Origin: Streptomyces sp. Ru73
Lineage (GTDB): Bacteria > Actinomycetota > Actinomycetes > Streptomycetales > Streptomycetaceae
DNA length: 55,133 nucleotides
Assembly: GCF_002920575.1 (NCBI RefSeq)
Contig: NZ_PQSQ01000051.1
Location: 1-55,133 of the forward strand
Direction: 5' to 3'
The translations under genes and the position numbers were made by a program. Numbering within the stretch: the first letter of the stretch is position 1; each line of letters starts with the position of its first letter. This document shows, piece after piece, positions 32,656 to 41,506 of the stretch. The notes under the pieces are model-generated. The model did no database searches and was not told where the DNA came from. It was given only the letters and a program-made list of their open reading frames with translations.

Positions 32656-33640
32656 GTGACTGAAGGATCCGCGAGTGGGACGTTCGCCAGGGGACGCCCC
32701 ACGGGCGAGCCGCCGGTTGTCAGGAGGCCGGCAGGTGGGCCGGTCGCCAGGCAGCTGGCAGATGAGCCGGTGGCCAGAGGCCCTGCGCACGAGCCGCCGG
32801 CCGCCGGCCGCCGGGAGGGTGACAGGTGGGCCGGTCGCCAGGGAACCTGCGGGCAAGCGGCCGGTCGCCAGGCAACTGACGGGTGGGTCGGTCGCCAGGG
32901 GACCGACGGACGAACCGCCGGTCGCCGGGAGGGCGACAGGTGGCCGGTCGCCGGGAGGCCGGCAGGTGGGCCGGTCGCCAGGGAGCCTGTAGGCAAGCGG
33001 CCGGTCGCCAGGCAGCTGGCAGGTGGGCCGGTCGCCGGAGAGCCTGCGGGCAGATCGATCGCCTGGGGACCTGCAGGCGAGCCGCCGGTCGCCAGGCGGC
33101 CTGCGGATGAGCCGTTCGCCAGGAAGCTTGCGGTCAGGCCGGTCGCCAGAGGGCCGGGGCCGTGCCCGGGATCCAGCCGCGGCCCTGGGCCCGGCAGCAA
33201 CCTGGGGGCCCGCCGCGGCCGGGGAGCCTGCCGGAGACCGGAGGTGTGCCGTAGCTCCGGGACCTGCCGAAGGCCGAAGCCCAGGGTCTCCAGGGAACCT
33301 ACGGGCAGGCCGGTTGCCAGGAAGCTGCTCCCGGGAGGCTGCCGTGAGGGGGGAGCCTGTCGCAGCCCGGACACCTGCCGGAAGCCGAGCCCCAAGGCCC
33401 CCGGCGAACCTACCGGCAAGCCGGGCGCCAGAAAGCCGAGCCCGGGAGGCTGCCGTGAGCGGGGAGCCTGGCGTCGTCCGGGGGCCTGTCGTAACCCGGA
33501 GACCTGTCCAAGGCCGAGTCCCCCTGCCTCCGAGGAGCACGCCCCGCGACAGCCGCGCGAGCCGTTCGGCGCGCGCGGGCGCTGGGCAGCCAGGCCGCTG
33601 GGAAAGCAGTCCACCTGCCGCCCGGCCGCATCGACCGCCG
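32656..33640. repeat. Nested minisatellite block (27/30-bp and 111-bp units)
   Basis: From about 32730 to 33150, units beginning CCGGTCGCCAGG recur about fifteen times with lengths of 27 or 30 bp (for example CCGGTCGCCAGGCAACTGAC plus GGGTGGG). From about 33270 to 33491 two 111-bp units follow, each containing CCGGGAGGCTGCCGTGA (33331 and 33442). All periods are multiples of three, and long open frames cross the block on both strands (plus 32656-34836; minus 32565-33614), but the repeats switch frame relative to each other. I therefore do not call a gene. Possible origins are a decayed repeat protein or a replication-slippage hot spot. Confidence 0.75.
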
Positions 33641-33741
33641 CGAAGCCCCGCTGCCGACGGACGTACTCGTCGGTGGCCCGGCCGCCGGGCAGGGCACCCC
33701 TGCGCCGGGACTCCGGCCCTCCGCACGGGCCGGTGGACTGC

Positions 33742-33930
33742 CGCGCTTCCTTCTCGTACGGCCCAGTGGCCAGCCGAGTCCGCGCCTCGTTCCCCTACGG
33801 GCGGACGGCCGAACGGCACCGCGCCTGGTTCCCCTACGAGCCGACGACCGACCGGCACCGGGTCTCGTTCTGCTACCGGCCGGCGGCCGACCGGTACCGA
33901 GTCTCGCTTTCGTACCGGCCAGTGGCCTAC
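33742..33930. repeat. 39-bp tandem repeat, about five units
   Basis: Units at 33742-33780, 33781-33819, 33820-33858, 33859-33897 and a partial copy to 33930. In the plus frame the units read RASFPYGRTAERH, RAWFPYEPTTDRH and RVSFCYRPAADRY, with G or C at nearly every third position, which looks coding. The last unit contains the stop (33927-33929) of the minus-strand hydrolase gene. No closed gene with its own start and stop fits them. Confidence 0.85.
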
Positions 33931-34717
33931 AGCAGGCCGAGGGCCGTCAGGCCGCCTATGCCGCCGAGGAGGGTGAAGATCGGCATCAGGACCTTCAGCT
34001 CCACCCAGCTGCCCGCGCGGAAGCGCATGCTCTTGGGCGGGCCGACCGGGTACCAGCGCTTGCGGCCGATCGGGATGGGCCACATGATCGGGCAGCCCGA
34101 GACCGTGAGCGCGTCGCCGATGTCGTGCACCAGCGCACCCAGCACGATCGGGAGCCCCAGCCACAGGTACGCCTGCCCCGGCTCGGTGAACAGCCAGTGC
34201 GAGCCGTTCCCCGGCTGGTCCAGCACTCCGGCGAGGATCCACGCCGAGGCCGCACCCAGCAGCCAGACCAGCACATCGCTGGAGACCCGGGCCGCCCGCC
34301 ACAGCAGCCCTTCGATGGCGAGCACCATGTGCACGAAGAGGATGCCGAGCACCGCCCAGCGGCGCCCTGCATGGCCAGTACCGACATGCCGGCGCCGACG
34401 AGCACCGCCCACAGCCAGGTGTGCGTCAAGGTGCGGTGACCACCGGACCGGCGTGCGTCGCCCTTCATCCGAGTGGCTTTGTAGACCGCGTGCGAGATGT
34501 TGTCGACGACCTCGCACAGGCCCCGGGACAGCGGCCCGAAGGCACGAGAGATCGTGGCCGCCTTGTGGTCCAGGTCGGGGGCGAGGGCCGCACCGGCGCA
34601 GATCAGCGCGCCGACGACAACCACCGGCCAGGGCATCGGGTGGCCCAGGGCGCCGGCCGCCGCGCCCACCCCCAGCCAGGCCGCGGCCCCGGACAGCGAG
34701 TGCGCCGGTCCCATCAT
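33927..34717 (-). pseudogene. Membrane metal-dependent hydrolase, frameshifted
   Basis: The first part (MMGPAHSLSGAAAWLGVG to LVGAGMSVLAMQG) is the start of the YdjM/LexA-binding-type membrane-bound metal-dependent hydrolase family, with MGPAH and GHRTLTHTWLWA ligand motifs. At about 34360-34366 the coding frame jumps: the continuation WAVLGILFVHMVLAIEGLLW, then ALVHDIGDALTVSGCPIMWP (a further metal motif) to a TAG at 33927, is in the next frame. One missing G in GGCGCC (expected GGCGGCC) would restore a protein of about 263 residues. It is either a true pseudogene or a sequencing error in GC-rich DNA. Confidence 0.8.
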
Positions 34718-34892
34718 GGTTGTTCCCCACCCCTAGTCGTTTTGGTTCTCGCGCCGATGCCCTCCGCGGTCGCGCCGCCGGCGCTTCTGGTCGCGAAGAT
34801 GACGCGTGGTCGGCGACACAGCGTAGCGTCAGATGATCACCGTAGGACCCGCCGGTTCCCCCTTCGGGGGTGAAGGAAGGCAGTATGGGGGC

Positions 34893-37406
34893 GTGACCCT
34901 CATCGATCATCTGCCGAACGACGCCGACCCCGATGCCCTCTTCGAAGCCTTTTCGACCTGGGCCGAAGAGCAGGGCATCTCGCTCTACCCTGCCCAGGAG
35001 GAGGCACTGATCGAGGTGGTCTCGGGGGCGAACGTCATCCTGTCCACCCCCACCGGCTCCGGAAAAAGCCTGGTCGCGGCGGGCGCGCACTTCACCGCCC
35101 TGGCCAATGATCAGGTCACCTTTTACACGGCCCCCATCAAGGCCCTGGTGTCGGAGAAGTTCTTCGACCTGTGCAAGCTCTTCGGCACCGAGAACGTCGG
35201 CATGCTCACCGGCGACGCCTCCGTGAACGCCGACGCGCCCGTCATCTGCTGCACCGCCGAGGTGCTCGCCTCGATCGCGCTGCGGGACGGCAAGGACGCC
35301 GACATCGGCCAGGTCGTCATGGACGAGTTCCACTTCTACGCCGAGCCGGATCGCGGCTGGGCCTGGCAGATCCCGCTGCTGGAGCTGCCGCAGGCACAGT
35401 TCGTGCTGATGTCGGCGACGCTCGGCGACGTCGCGATGTTCGAGAAGGACCTGACGCGGCGCACCGGCCGGCAGACCTCGGTCGTGCGGTCCGCGACGCG
35501 GCCCGTGCCGCTGTCGTACGAGTACCGCACGACACCGATGACGGAGACGCTGACCGAGCTGCTGGAGACGCACCAGTCGCCGGTCTACATCGTGCACTTC
35601 ACACAGGCCGCGGCCGTGGAGCGGGCGCAGGCCCTGATGAGCATCAACATGTGCACGCGGGCCGAGAAGGACGAGATCGCCAAGCTGATCGGCAATTTCC
35701 GTTTCACCACCAAATTCGGGCAGAACCTCTCGCGGTACGTACGCCACGGCATCGGCGTGCACCACGCCGGCATGCTGCCGAAGTACCGGCGGCTCGTGGA
35801 GAAGCTGGCCCAGGCCGGCCTGCTGAAGGTGATCTGCGGGACGGACACGCTCGGCGTGGGCGTCAATGTGCCGATCCGAACCGTGCTGTTCACCGCGCTG
35901 ACGAAGTACGACGGGAACCGGGTGCGCACCCTGCGGGCCCGTGAGTTCCACCAGATCGCCGGCCGGGCCGGACGCGCCGGCTTCGACACTGCCGGCTTCG
36001 TCGTCGCCCAGGCACCCGAGCACGTCATCGAGAACGAGAAGGCGCTCGCGAAGGCGGGTGACGACCCGAAGAAGCGCCGCAAGGTCGTGCGGAAGAAGGC
36101 CCCCGAGGGCTTCGTCAACTGGGGTCAGAACACCTTCGAGAAGCTGATCGCCTCCGAGCCGGAGCCGCTGACCTCCCGCTTCCGCGTCACCCACGCGATG
36201 CTGCTCTCCGTGATCGCGCGGCCCGGCAACGCCTTCGAGGCCATGCGCCGGCTGCTGGAGGACAACCACGAGTCGCGCAAGAACCAGCTGCGGCACATCC
36301 GGCGGGCCATCGCCATCTACCGCTCGCTGCTGGACGGCGGGATCGTCGAGCGCCTGGAGGAGCCGGACGCCGAGGGCCGGATCGTACGGCTCACCGTCGA
36401 CCTGCAGCAGGACTTCGCGCTCAACCAGCCGCTGTCCACCTTCGCGCTGGCCGCCTTCGACCTGCTGGACCCCGAGTCGCCCTCCTACGCGCTGGACATG
36501 GTCTCGGTCGTGGAGTCCACCCTGGACGACCCGCGGCAGATCCTGGCCGCCCAGCAGAACAAGGCCAAGGGCGAGGCGGTCGCCCAGATGAAGGCCGACG
36601 GCGTCGAGTACGAGGACCGCATGGAGCGCCTCATGGACGTCGAGTACCCCAAGCCGCTGGAGGAGCTGCTCTCCCACGCCTACGACCTCTACCGCCGCAG
36701 CCACCCCTGGGTCGGCGACCACCCCCTCTCGCCCAAGTCGGTCATCCGCGACATGTACGAGCGGGCCATGACCTTCACGGAGTTCGTTTCCTTCTACGAG
36801 CTGGCCCGCACCGAGGGCATCGTGCTGCGCTACCTCGCGAGCGCCTACAAGGCGCTGGACCACACCGTGCCCGACGACCTGAAGTCCGAGGACTTCGAGG
36901 ACATCATCGCCTGGCTCGGCGAGATGGTCCGCCAGGTCGACTCCAGCCTCCTGGACGAGTGGGAACAGCTCGCCAACCCGGAGGAGGAGACGGCCGAGGA
37001 GGCCATGGAGCACGCGGACGAGGTCAAGCCGGTCACCACCAACGTGCGGGCCTTCCGGGTGCTCGTCCGCAACGCCATGTTCCGGAGGGTGGAGCTCGCG
37101 GCGCTGGACAAGGTGGAGGAGCTGGGCGAGCTGGACGCCGACTCCGGCTGGGACGCGGACGCCTGGGCCGAGGCGATGGACGCCTACTGGGACGAGTACG
37201 AGGACCTGGGCACCGGCCCGGACGCCCGGGGCCCCAAGCTGCTGCAGATCGAGGAGGACCCGGAGCACGGCCTGTGGCGCGTGCGCCAGACCTTCGCCGA
37301 CCCGAACGGCGACCACGACTGGGGCATCTCCGCCGAGGTGGATCTCGCCGCCTCGGACGAGGAGGGCCGTGCGGTCGTGCGCGTCACGTCCGTGGGCCAG
37401 CTCTGA
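34893..37406 (+). CDS. Ski2-like DEAD/DEAH-box helicase
   Basis: 837 residues. Helicase motifs in order: STPTGSGKS (51-59, Walker A), VTFYTAPIKALVSEKF (Ia), VVMDEFHFYAEPDRG (144-147, DEFH motif II), FVLMSATLGD (III), VICGTDTLGVGVNVP (V) and QIAGRAGRAG (VI). A long C-terminal region (DUF3516-like) without other domains follows. It is the usual actinobacterial superfamily 2 helicase of presumed RNA-processing role; the biochemistry is not shown for it. GTG 34893 follows GCAGTATGGGGGC, a poor ribosome site but a possible -10, so a leaderless start is plausible. An in-frame ATG at 34833 lies too far upstream. Confidence 0.88.
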   Translation: MTLIDHLPNDADPDALFEAFSTWAEEQGISLYPAQEEALIEVVSGANVILSTPTGSGKSLVAAGAHFTALANDQVTFYTAPIKALVSEKFFDLCKLFGTENVGMLTGDASVNADAPVICCTAEVLASIALRDGKDADIGQVVMDEFHFYAEPDRGWAWQIPLLELPQAQFVLMSATLGDVAMFEKDLTRRTGRQTSVVRSATRPVPLSYEYRTTPMTETLTELLETHQSPVYIVHFTQAAAVERAQALMSINMCTRAEKDEIAKLIGNFRFTTKFGQNLSRYVRHGIGVHHAGMLPKYRRLVEKLAQAGLLKVICGTDTLGVGVNVPIRTVLFTALTKYDGNRVRTLRAREFHQIAGRAGRAGFDTAGFVVAQAPEHVIENEKALAKAGDDPKKRRKVVRKKAPEGFVNWGQNTFEKLIASEPEPLTSRFRVTHAMLLSVIARPGNAFEAMRRLLEDNHESRKNQLRHIRRAIAIYRSLLDGGIVERLEEPDAEGRIVRLTVDLQQDFALNQPLSTFALAAFDLLDPESPSYALDMVSVVESTLDDPRQILAAQQNKAKGEAVAQMKADGVEYEDRMERLMDVEYPKPLEELLSHAYDLYRRSHPWVGDHPLSPKSVIRDMYERAMTFTEFVSFYELARTEGIVLRYLASAYKALDHTVPDDLKSEDFEDIIAWLGEMVRQVDSSLLDEWEQLANPEEETAEEAMEHADEVKPVTTNVRAFRVLVRNAMFRRVELAALDKVEELGELDADSGWDADAWAEAMDAYWDEYEDLGTGPDARGPKLLQIEEDPEHGLWRVRQTFADPNGDHDWGISAEVDLAASDEEGRAVVRVTSVGQL

Positions 37407-37420
37407 CCATGGATATCCGT

Positions 37421-37454
37421 CCGGTCCCGGTCGCGGGCGCTCGCCCGGGACCGG
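37421..37454. terminator. Candidate terminator of the helicase gene
   Basis: Perfect 10-bp stem CCGGTCCCGG (37421-37430) and CCGGGACCGG (37445-37454), 14-nt loop, starting 15 nt past the helicase stop. Confidence 0.6.
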
Positions 37455-37527
37455 GCGCCGGGACTCACACTCCTCCGACCGAAGGCCTCTGCTCCGACCG
37501 CTCTCCGACGACGAAGGACACCCGTAG

Positions 37528-38397
37528 ATGACCAATCCGGCGGAAAAGCTGGTGGACCTGCTCGATCTGGAACAGATCGAGGTGAACATCTTCCGCGGCC
37601 GCAGCCCCGACGAGTCCCTGCAACGCGTCTTCGGCGGCCAGGTCGCCGGGCAGGCACTGGTGGCCGCCGGCCGGACCACGGAAGGCGACCGCCCGGTGCA
37701 CTCGCTGCACGCGTACTTCCTTCGGCCGGGCCGGCCCGGGGTGCCCATCGTGTACCAGGTGGAGCGGGTGCGGGACGGGCGTTCCTTCACCACGCGCCGC
37801 GTCGTGGCCGTCCAGCAGGGGCGCACGATCTTCAATTTGACCGCCTCCTTTCACAAGCCCGAGCCGGGGTTCGAGCATCAGCTTCCGATCGGCCGTGTCG
37901 TGCCGCCCCCGGAGGAACTGCCGACCGTTTCCGAAGAGGTCCGGGAGCACCTGGGCGGACTGCCCGAGGCGCTGGAGCGCATGGCCCGTCGCCAGCCCTT
38001 CGACATCCGGTACGTCGACCGGCTGCGCTGGCTGCCGGAGGAGATCGAGGGTGCGGAGCCGCGCAGTGCCGTATGGATGCGGGCGGTCGGGCCGCTGGGT
38101 GACGACCCGCTCGTCCACACCTGCGCGCTGACGTACGCCAGCGACATGACGCTGCTGGATGCCGTGCGGATTCCGATCGAACCGCTGTGGGGTCCGCGCG
38201 GATTCGACATGGCGTCGCTCGACCACGCGATGTGGTTCCACCGGCCGTTCCGTGCCGACGAGTGGTTCCTCTACGACCAGGAGTCGCCGATCGCCACGGG
38301 TGCCCGGGGTCTGGCCCGCGGCCGCATCTACGACCGCGAGGGCAGGCTGCTCGTCTCCGTCGTCCAGGAAGGGCTCTTCCGGAAGCTGGGTGACTGA
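37528..38397 (+). CDS. tesB: Acyl-CoA thioesterase II (TesB)
   Basis: 289 residues forming a double hotdog. The TesB start LDLEQIEVNIFRGRSPDESLQRVFGGQVAGQAL is textbook. The second half has LTYASDMTLLDAVRIP (with the family Asp) and SLDHAMWFHRPFRADEWFLYDQESP. It hydrolyses acyl-CoA esters to free acid and CoA in the cytoplasm. It follows the helicase after about 120 bp. Its last 70 bp overlap, in antisense, the 3' end of the convergent DUF6397-like gene. Confidence 0.92.
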   Translation: MTNPAEKLVDLLDLEQIEVNIFRGRSPDESLQRVFGGQVAGQALVAAGRTTEGDRPVHSLHAYFLRPGRPGVPIVYQVERVRDGRSFTTRRVVAVQQGRTIFNLTASFHKPEPGFEHQLPIGRVVPPPEELPTVSEEVREHLGGLPEALERMARRQPFDIRYVDRLRWLPEEIEGAEPRSAVWMRAVGPLGDDPLVHTCALTYASDMTLLDAVRIPIEPLWGPRGFDMASLDHAMWFHRPFRADEWFLYDQESPIATGARGLARGRIYDREGRLLVSVVQEGLFRKLGD

Positions 38398-39650
38398 GGC
38401 CGGGTCCGGCCGGCGGAGCCGCGGGCGCGGCGGGTCAGGAACACGCCGTGCCGTGCGGGGGCTCCTCCGGTGGCCGCCGGCCTGGGGCGGGTCCGGGACG
38501 CCGGGCCGGCAGCCGTGCGGGCGCGAGTGAGCCGCGCGCGGGGTGAGGGTCCCGCGGATGCCGTCGGTACGGCCGCTGTGGTCGGCGCGCTCGGTGCACC
38601 GGGAGCGCCGGATGGGCCTGGTGTCCTCGGCGCGCCCGGCGGGCTGGAGACTTCGCAAGCGCTCGAAACGCTCAGTGCGCCCCGCCGGTCGTCGATCCCG
38701 TCGGTCCCGCTCGTCTCCGCATTGCCAGTTGCCGCCTGGTCGGCTGCGCGGGGTCCGGCAGCGCCGTCCCGCTTTCCGGGCTTCGTACGTCCGCCGGCCG
38801 CCTTTCCGGCTTCCGGCACTGCCTCGGCCTCCCCCGGAGGCGGTGCGCCGAAGTGCATGACAGCCTCCGAGGGCCGCAGGGCCGGGGCCGGGTGTTCCTG
38901 GCGGGCGGCGTCGAGCTGCCGGGAGAGGCTGATGCGGTACCACATCACCTCGTCGAACTCCTCCGCCGTCTCGGCCCTTTCGACCGCCTCGCGGGTGCGG
39001 GGCGTATTCGCGTTGGCCGAGGAGAGGCAGGGCCTGAGCTTACGCAGCCAGATCCGCTCGGCGGGGTCGCGCACCAGCGATGCCAGTTCTTCCGGTGGCA
39101 GCACGGCGGCGATCGCGGCGGAAACCGCCCAGGAACCATCCGCCGCCGTCACGAGTTGTGCCACTCGCCGGCTCCGCCACAGCCGACCCCGCCAGTCCTG
39201 GCCCGACGTCAGCAGCGCCCGCATGGGCGGTGGCGTAGGCCCGTGGATGAGCCCGCATTCCTTGCCTGCGAAGGACGCCAGCTCCGTGGCCAGGTACTGC
39301 CAGACGATCGCGCCGTAGCGGTTCACATAGAAGCGGACGGGACCGAAGCAGCCGGCGCGGGCCAGCCGGAGGAACCTGCCGGGCGCGATTCCCATGAGCT
39401 CGGCGCCCTCCGTCGCGCCGACCACTCGGATCCGCTCACGGAGCGTGTCGGGGAATCCCCCTTCTTCCCGCAACCGCGCGATCTCGGTTGCGGGCACCCG
39501 CCGGCGGCCGGCCACGCTGCCGGGCCCCGGCGGTACCGTACTTACCTCGTCGAGCTGCACGGCGAGCTCGAACTCGCCGGTCTTCAATCCCAGTTCTCGG
39601 GCCGCTCGCCCCATCGCGAGTGTTTCCTGGCCCTCGTACATCGCGGTCAT
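38328..39650 (-). CDS. DUF6397-like Streptomyces protein
   Basis: 440 residues. A conserved N-terminal half (AMGRAARELGLKTGEFELAV, RRRVPATEIARLREEGGFP, GATEGAELMGIAPGRFLRLARAG) looks like tandem MerR/helix-turn-helix-type DNA-reading units, followed by CFGPVRFYVNRYGAIVWQYLATEL. From about 270 on the sequence is low-complexity Ala/Pro/Arg. I recall the family as DUF6397; that name is from memory. ATG 39650 has GGAGAAG 6 nt upstream and a good promoter with palindromes. The 3' end overlaps tesB by 70 bp; an earlier true stop has not been missed in this frame. Confidence 0.65.
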   Translation of the reverse strand: MTAMYEGQETLAMGRAARELGLKTGEFELAVQLDEVSTVPPGPGSVAGRRRVPATEIARLREEGGFPDTLRERIRVVGATEGAELMGIAPGRFLRLARAGCFGPVRFYVNRYGAIVWQYLATELASFAGKECGLIHGPTPPPMRALLTSGQDWRGRLWRSRRVAQLVTAADGSWAVSAAIAAVLPPEELASLVRDPAERIWLRKLRPCLSSANANTPRTREAVERAETAEEFDEVMWYRISLSRQLDAARQEHPAPALRPSEAVMHFGAPPPGEAEAVPEAGKAAGGRTKPGKRDGAAGPRAADQAATGNAETSGTDGIDDRRGALSVSSACEVSSPPGAPRTPGPSGAPGAPSAPTTAAVPTASAGPSPRARLTRARTAAGPASRTRPRPAATGGAPARHGVFLTRRARGSAGRTRPQSPSFRKSPSWTTETSSLPSRS

Positions 39651-39665
39651 GTCACTTCTCCCCCG

Positions 39666-39722
39666 CTACAGTCCAATCACTGACAGTCACGACTGTAGTC
39701 GCGGAGTGTGACAGCGGGTCAA
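39666..39722 (-). promoter_or_regulatory. Promoter with overlapping palindromes for the DUF6397-like gene
   Basis: On the minus strand, TTGACC (39722-39717), 17 nt, then ACTACA (39699-39694). Over the -10 and start region lie CTACAGTC (39666-39673) and GACTGTAG (39691-39698), perfect 8-bp arms. An inner ACAGTC-AC-GACTGT (39683-39696) shares one arm. Three ACAGTC half sites therefore overlap the promoter, suggesting repression, possibly by its own product. Confidence 0.6.
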
Positions 39723-39730
39723 CCCCCGCC

Positions 39731-40138
39731 TCAGACCTGTGGATAACTTTCCGGCTGCCGCGCCGCCACGGCGAGATGCTCGCCGACCCGGTTCACCAAC
39801 AAGGTCATTTCGTACGCGATCTGCCCGAGGTCCGAATCGGCTTCGGCCAGCACGCACAGGCAGCTGCCGTCGCCCGCCGCCGTCACGAACAGCACTCCGT
39901 CGTCGAATTCGACCATGGTCTGCCGCACCCGGCCCGCCCGGAATTGCTGCCCCGAGCCCTTGGCCAGACTGTGCAGCCCGGAAGCGACCGCGGCCAGATG
40001 CTCGGCGTCCTCCCGCACCAGCCCCTTGCTCGCCCCGGTGACCAGGCCGTCGTTGGACAGCACGAGGGCGTGCCGTACCTGATCGACGCGTCCTGTCAGG
40101 TCGTCCAGCAGCCAGTCCAGTCCGCTGCTCAGTGCCAT
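39731..40138 (-). CDS. Roadblock/LC7 protein (CvnB-like), stand-alone
   Basis: 135 residues. A roadblock/LC7 domain covers nearly all: LDWLLDDLTGRVDQVRHALVLSNDGLVTGASKG, then EDAEHLAAVASGLHSLAKGSGQQF and the beta strand VLFVTAAGDGSCLCVLAEADSDLGQIAYEM. These proteins regulate small Ras-like GTPases and, in Streptomyces conservons, pair with a CvnD GTPase. It is a second CvnB type near the conservon, separated from cvnD by the oppositely oriented PPOX gene. Confidence 0.88.
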   Translation of the reverse strand: MALSSGLDWLLDDLTGRVDQVRHALVLSNDGLVTGASKGLVREDAEHLAAVASGLHSLAKGSGQQFRAGRVRQTMVEFDDGVLFVTAAGDGSCLCVLAEADSDLGQIAYEMTLLVNRVGEHLAVAARQPESYPQV

Positions 40139-40301
40139 ACCCGCTTCCTCCCCGTAACACCGTGCTACCTACTGGCGTGCGGCACCACCTGTCGCGCACC
40201 GCTGTGCCAGCCTCGCTCACCTCTGCCGTCTCGGCAAGCGGCCCGGCACGTCGGCGCGCGCCCTACTGCCGACGGGACGCCCGATACAGCAGGATGGCCC
40301 C

Positions 40302-40730
40302 ATGGCACGAAAGATGACCAAGGACGAGTGGCAGGCGTTCCTTTCCGCCGGGACCCGCACGGGCAAGCTGGCGACCGTGCGGGCGGACGGGCGGCCGCAC
40401 ATCGCGCCCGTGTGGTTCCTGCTGGACGGCGACGACGTGGTCTTCGCCACCGGCGCTGACACGGTGAAGGGCAAGAACCTGATCCGGGACGGCCGGGTGG
40501 CGCTGTGCGTGGACGACGACCGGCCGCCGTTCGACTTCGTCGTGATCGAGGGACGCGCGCAGGTGAGCGACGACCTGCCGGAGGTGCGCGCGTGGGCGAC
40601 TCGTCTCGCCGCGCGCTACATGGGTGACGAGCTGGCCGAGCAGTACGGGGCGCGCAACGGCGTGCCCGGTGAGGTGCTGGTCCGGGTCCGCGTCGACAAG
40701 GCGGTGGCCCTGGCGGAGGTCGCGAACTGA
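40302..40730 (+). CDS. PPOX-class F420-dependent enzyme
   Basis: 142 residues with the split-barrel fold: FLSAGTRTGKLATVRADGRPHIAPVWFLLDGDDVVFATG, then KGKNLIRDGRVALCVDDDRPPFDFVVIEGRAQV and a C-terminal VLVRVRVDKAVALAEV. The pattern is that of actinobacterial F420- or flavin-binding PPOX proteins (TIGR03618-like). The substrate is unknown. It lies between two minus-strand signalling genes, convergent with cvnD. Confidence 0.85.
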   Translation: MARKMTKDEWQAFLSAGTRTGKLATVRADGRPHIAPVWFLLDGDDVVFATGADTVKGKNLIRDGRVALCVDDDRPPFDFVVIEGRAQVSDDLPEVRAWATRLAARYMGDELAEQYGARNGVPGEVLVRVRVDKAVALAEVAN

Positions 40731-40740
40731 GCCCGGCGAG

Positions 40741-40768
40741 GGGCCGGCAGGGGACCTAGGGCCGGCCC
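40741..40768. terminator. Candidate bidirectional terminator PPOX / cvnD
   Basis: GGGCCGGC (40741-40748) and GCCGGCCC (40761-40768), 8-bp perfect stem, 12-nt loop containing the cvnD stop. Confidence 0.5.
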
Positions 40769-41373
40769 GCCGTGTCGAGCATGCGGGCGGTGTGCATACG
40801 GCCCGCGTGCTCGACCAGCCGGATGAGGACTTCCTTGCCGGAGTCGCGGTCGCGGGCGTCGCACAGCATCACCGGCGTGCCGCTGTCCAGGTCCAGCGCC
40901 CGTGCCACGTCGTCCGCGCCGTACGAGTGCGCCTCGGGGAAGCAGTTGACGGCCACGAGGAAGGGCACCTGGCGGTTCTCGAAGTAGTCCACCGCCGGGA
41001 AGCAGTCCGCCAGCCTCCGGGTGTCGGCGAGGACGACGGCGCCGAGCGCACCGGCGGAGAGGTCGTCCCACATGAACCAGAAGCGGTCCTGTCCCGGCGT
41101 CCCGAAGAGGTACAGCGACAGGCCGCGTCTGATGGTAATGCGGCCGAAGTCCAGTGCCACCGTGGTGGTGGCCTTGCTGTCCACACCGCGGGTGTCGTCG
41201 ACCGCTTCTCCCACCGCGCTGAGGTTCTCCTCCGTGCGCAGCGGACGGATCTCGCTGACCGCTGCGACCATCGTGGTCTTGCCGACGCCGAAGCCGCCCG
41301 CTATGAGGATCTTCAGAGCGAGCTCGGTCTCGTCCCGCTCTGTTCCGGGGTGCACGGAGTCCACGGAATCCAT
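40756..41373 (-). CDS. cvnD: CvnD: conservon Ras-like GTPase
   Basis: 205 residues. P-loop IAGGFGVGKTTMVAAVS (G26-T34), switch region TTTVALDFGRITI, and G3-like LFGTPGQDRFWFMW (about residue 90). VVLADTRRLADCFPAVDYFE and VAVNCFPEAHSY follow, the latter in place of a standard NKxD. It is the small GTPase of Streptomyces conservons, which form a membrane-associated signalling complex with CvnA and CvnB, like a eukaryotic G-protein module. It lies 133 bp downstream of cvnB; the usual cvnC gene is absent from that gap. Confidence 0.9.
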   Translation of the reverse strand: MDSVDSVHPGTERDETELALKILIAGGFGVGKTTMVAAVSEIRPLRTEENLSAVGEAVDDTRGVDSKATTTVALDFGRITIRRGLSLYLFGTPGQDRFWFMWDDLSAGALGAVVLADTRRLADCFPAVDYFENRQVPFLVAVNCFPEAHSYGADDVARALDLDSGTPVMLCDARDRDSGKEVLIRLVEHAGRMHTARMLDTAGRP

Positions 41374-41506
41374 CGGTGCTGTCCTCCAGGAGGCGATGAG
41401 CGCGTCGGGGGCGCGCGGGTGGGCAGGACCGTAGTCCGTCCGGTACGGCGGCGCGGGGTGATTCGGTGAACTGGATCACTCTCGTGTGCTGCCGGGGCCG
41501 GTCTTC

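Noticed and set aside
32700..33150. CRISPR-like array
   Set aside because: The 27/30-bp units are contiguous and degenerate with no unique spacers, and no cas gene is present.
30757..34302. 1181-codon minus-strand open frame
   Set aside because: It opposes the well-supported ABC subunit B and then runs through the repeat block; its composition is Arg/Gly/Pro shadow sequence.
32656..34836. 726-codon plus-strand open frame through the repeats
   Set aside because: The 39-bp part looks coding, but the frame has no good ribosome site and continues antisense to the hydrolase with poor codon bias, so it is left as repeats rather than a gene.
33927..37835. 1302-codon open frame on the minus strand
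   Set aside because: It is antisense to the clearly coding Ski2-like helicase. Only its last 140 or so codons (33927-34360) are real, as the frameshifted end of the hydrolase.
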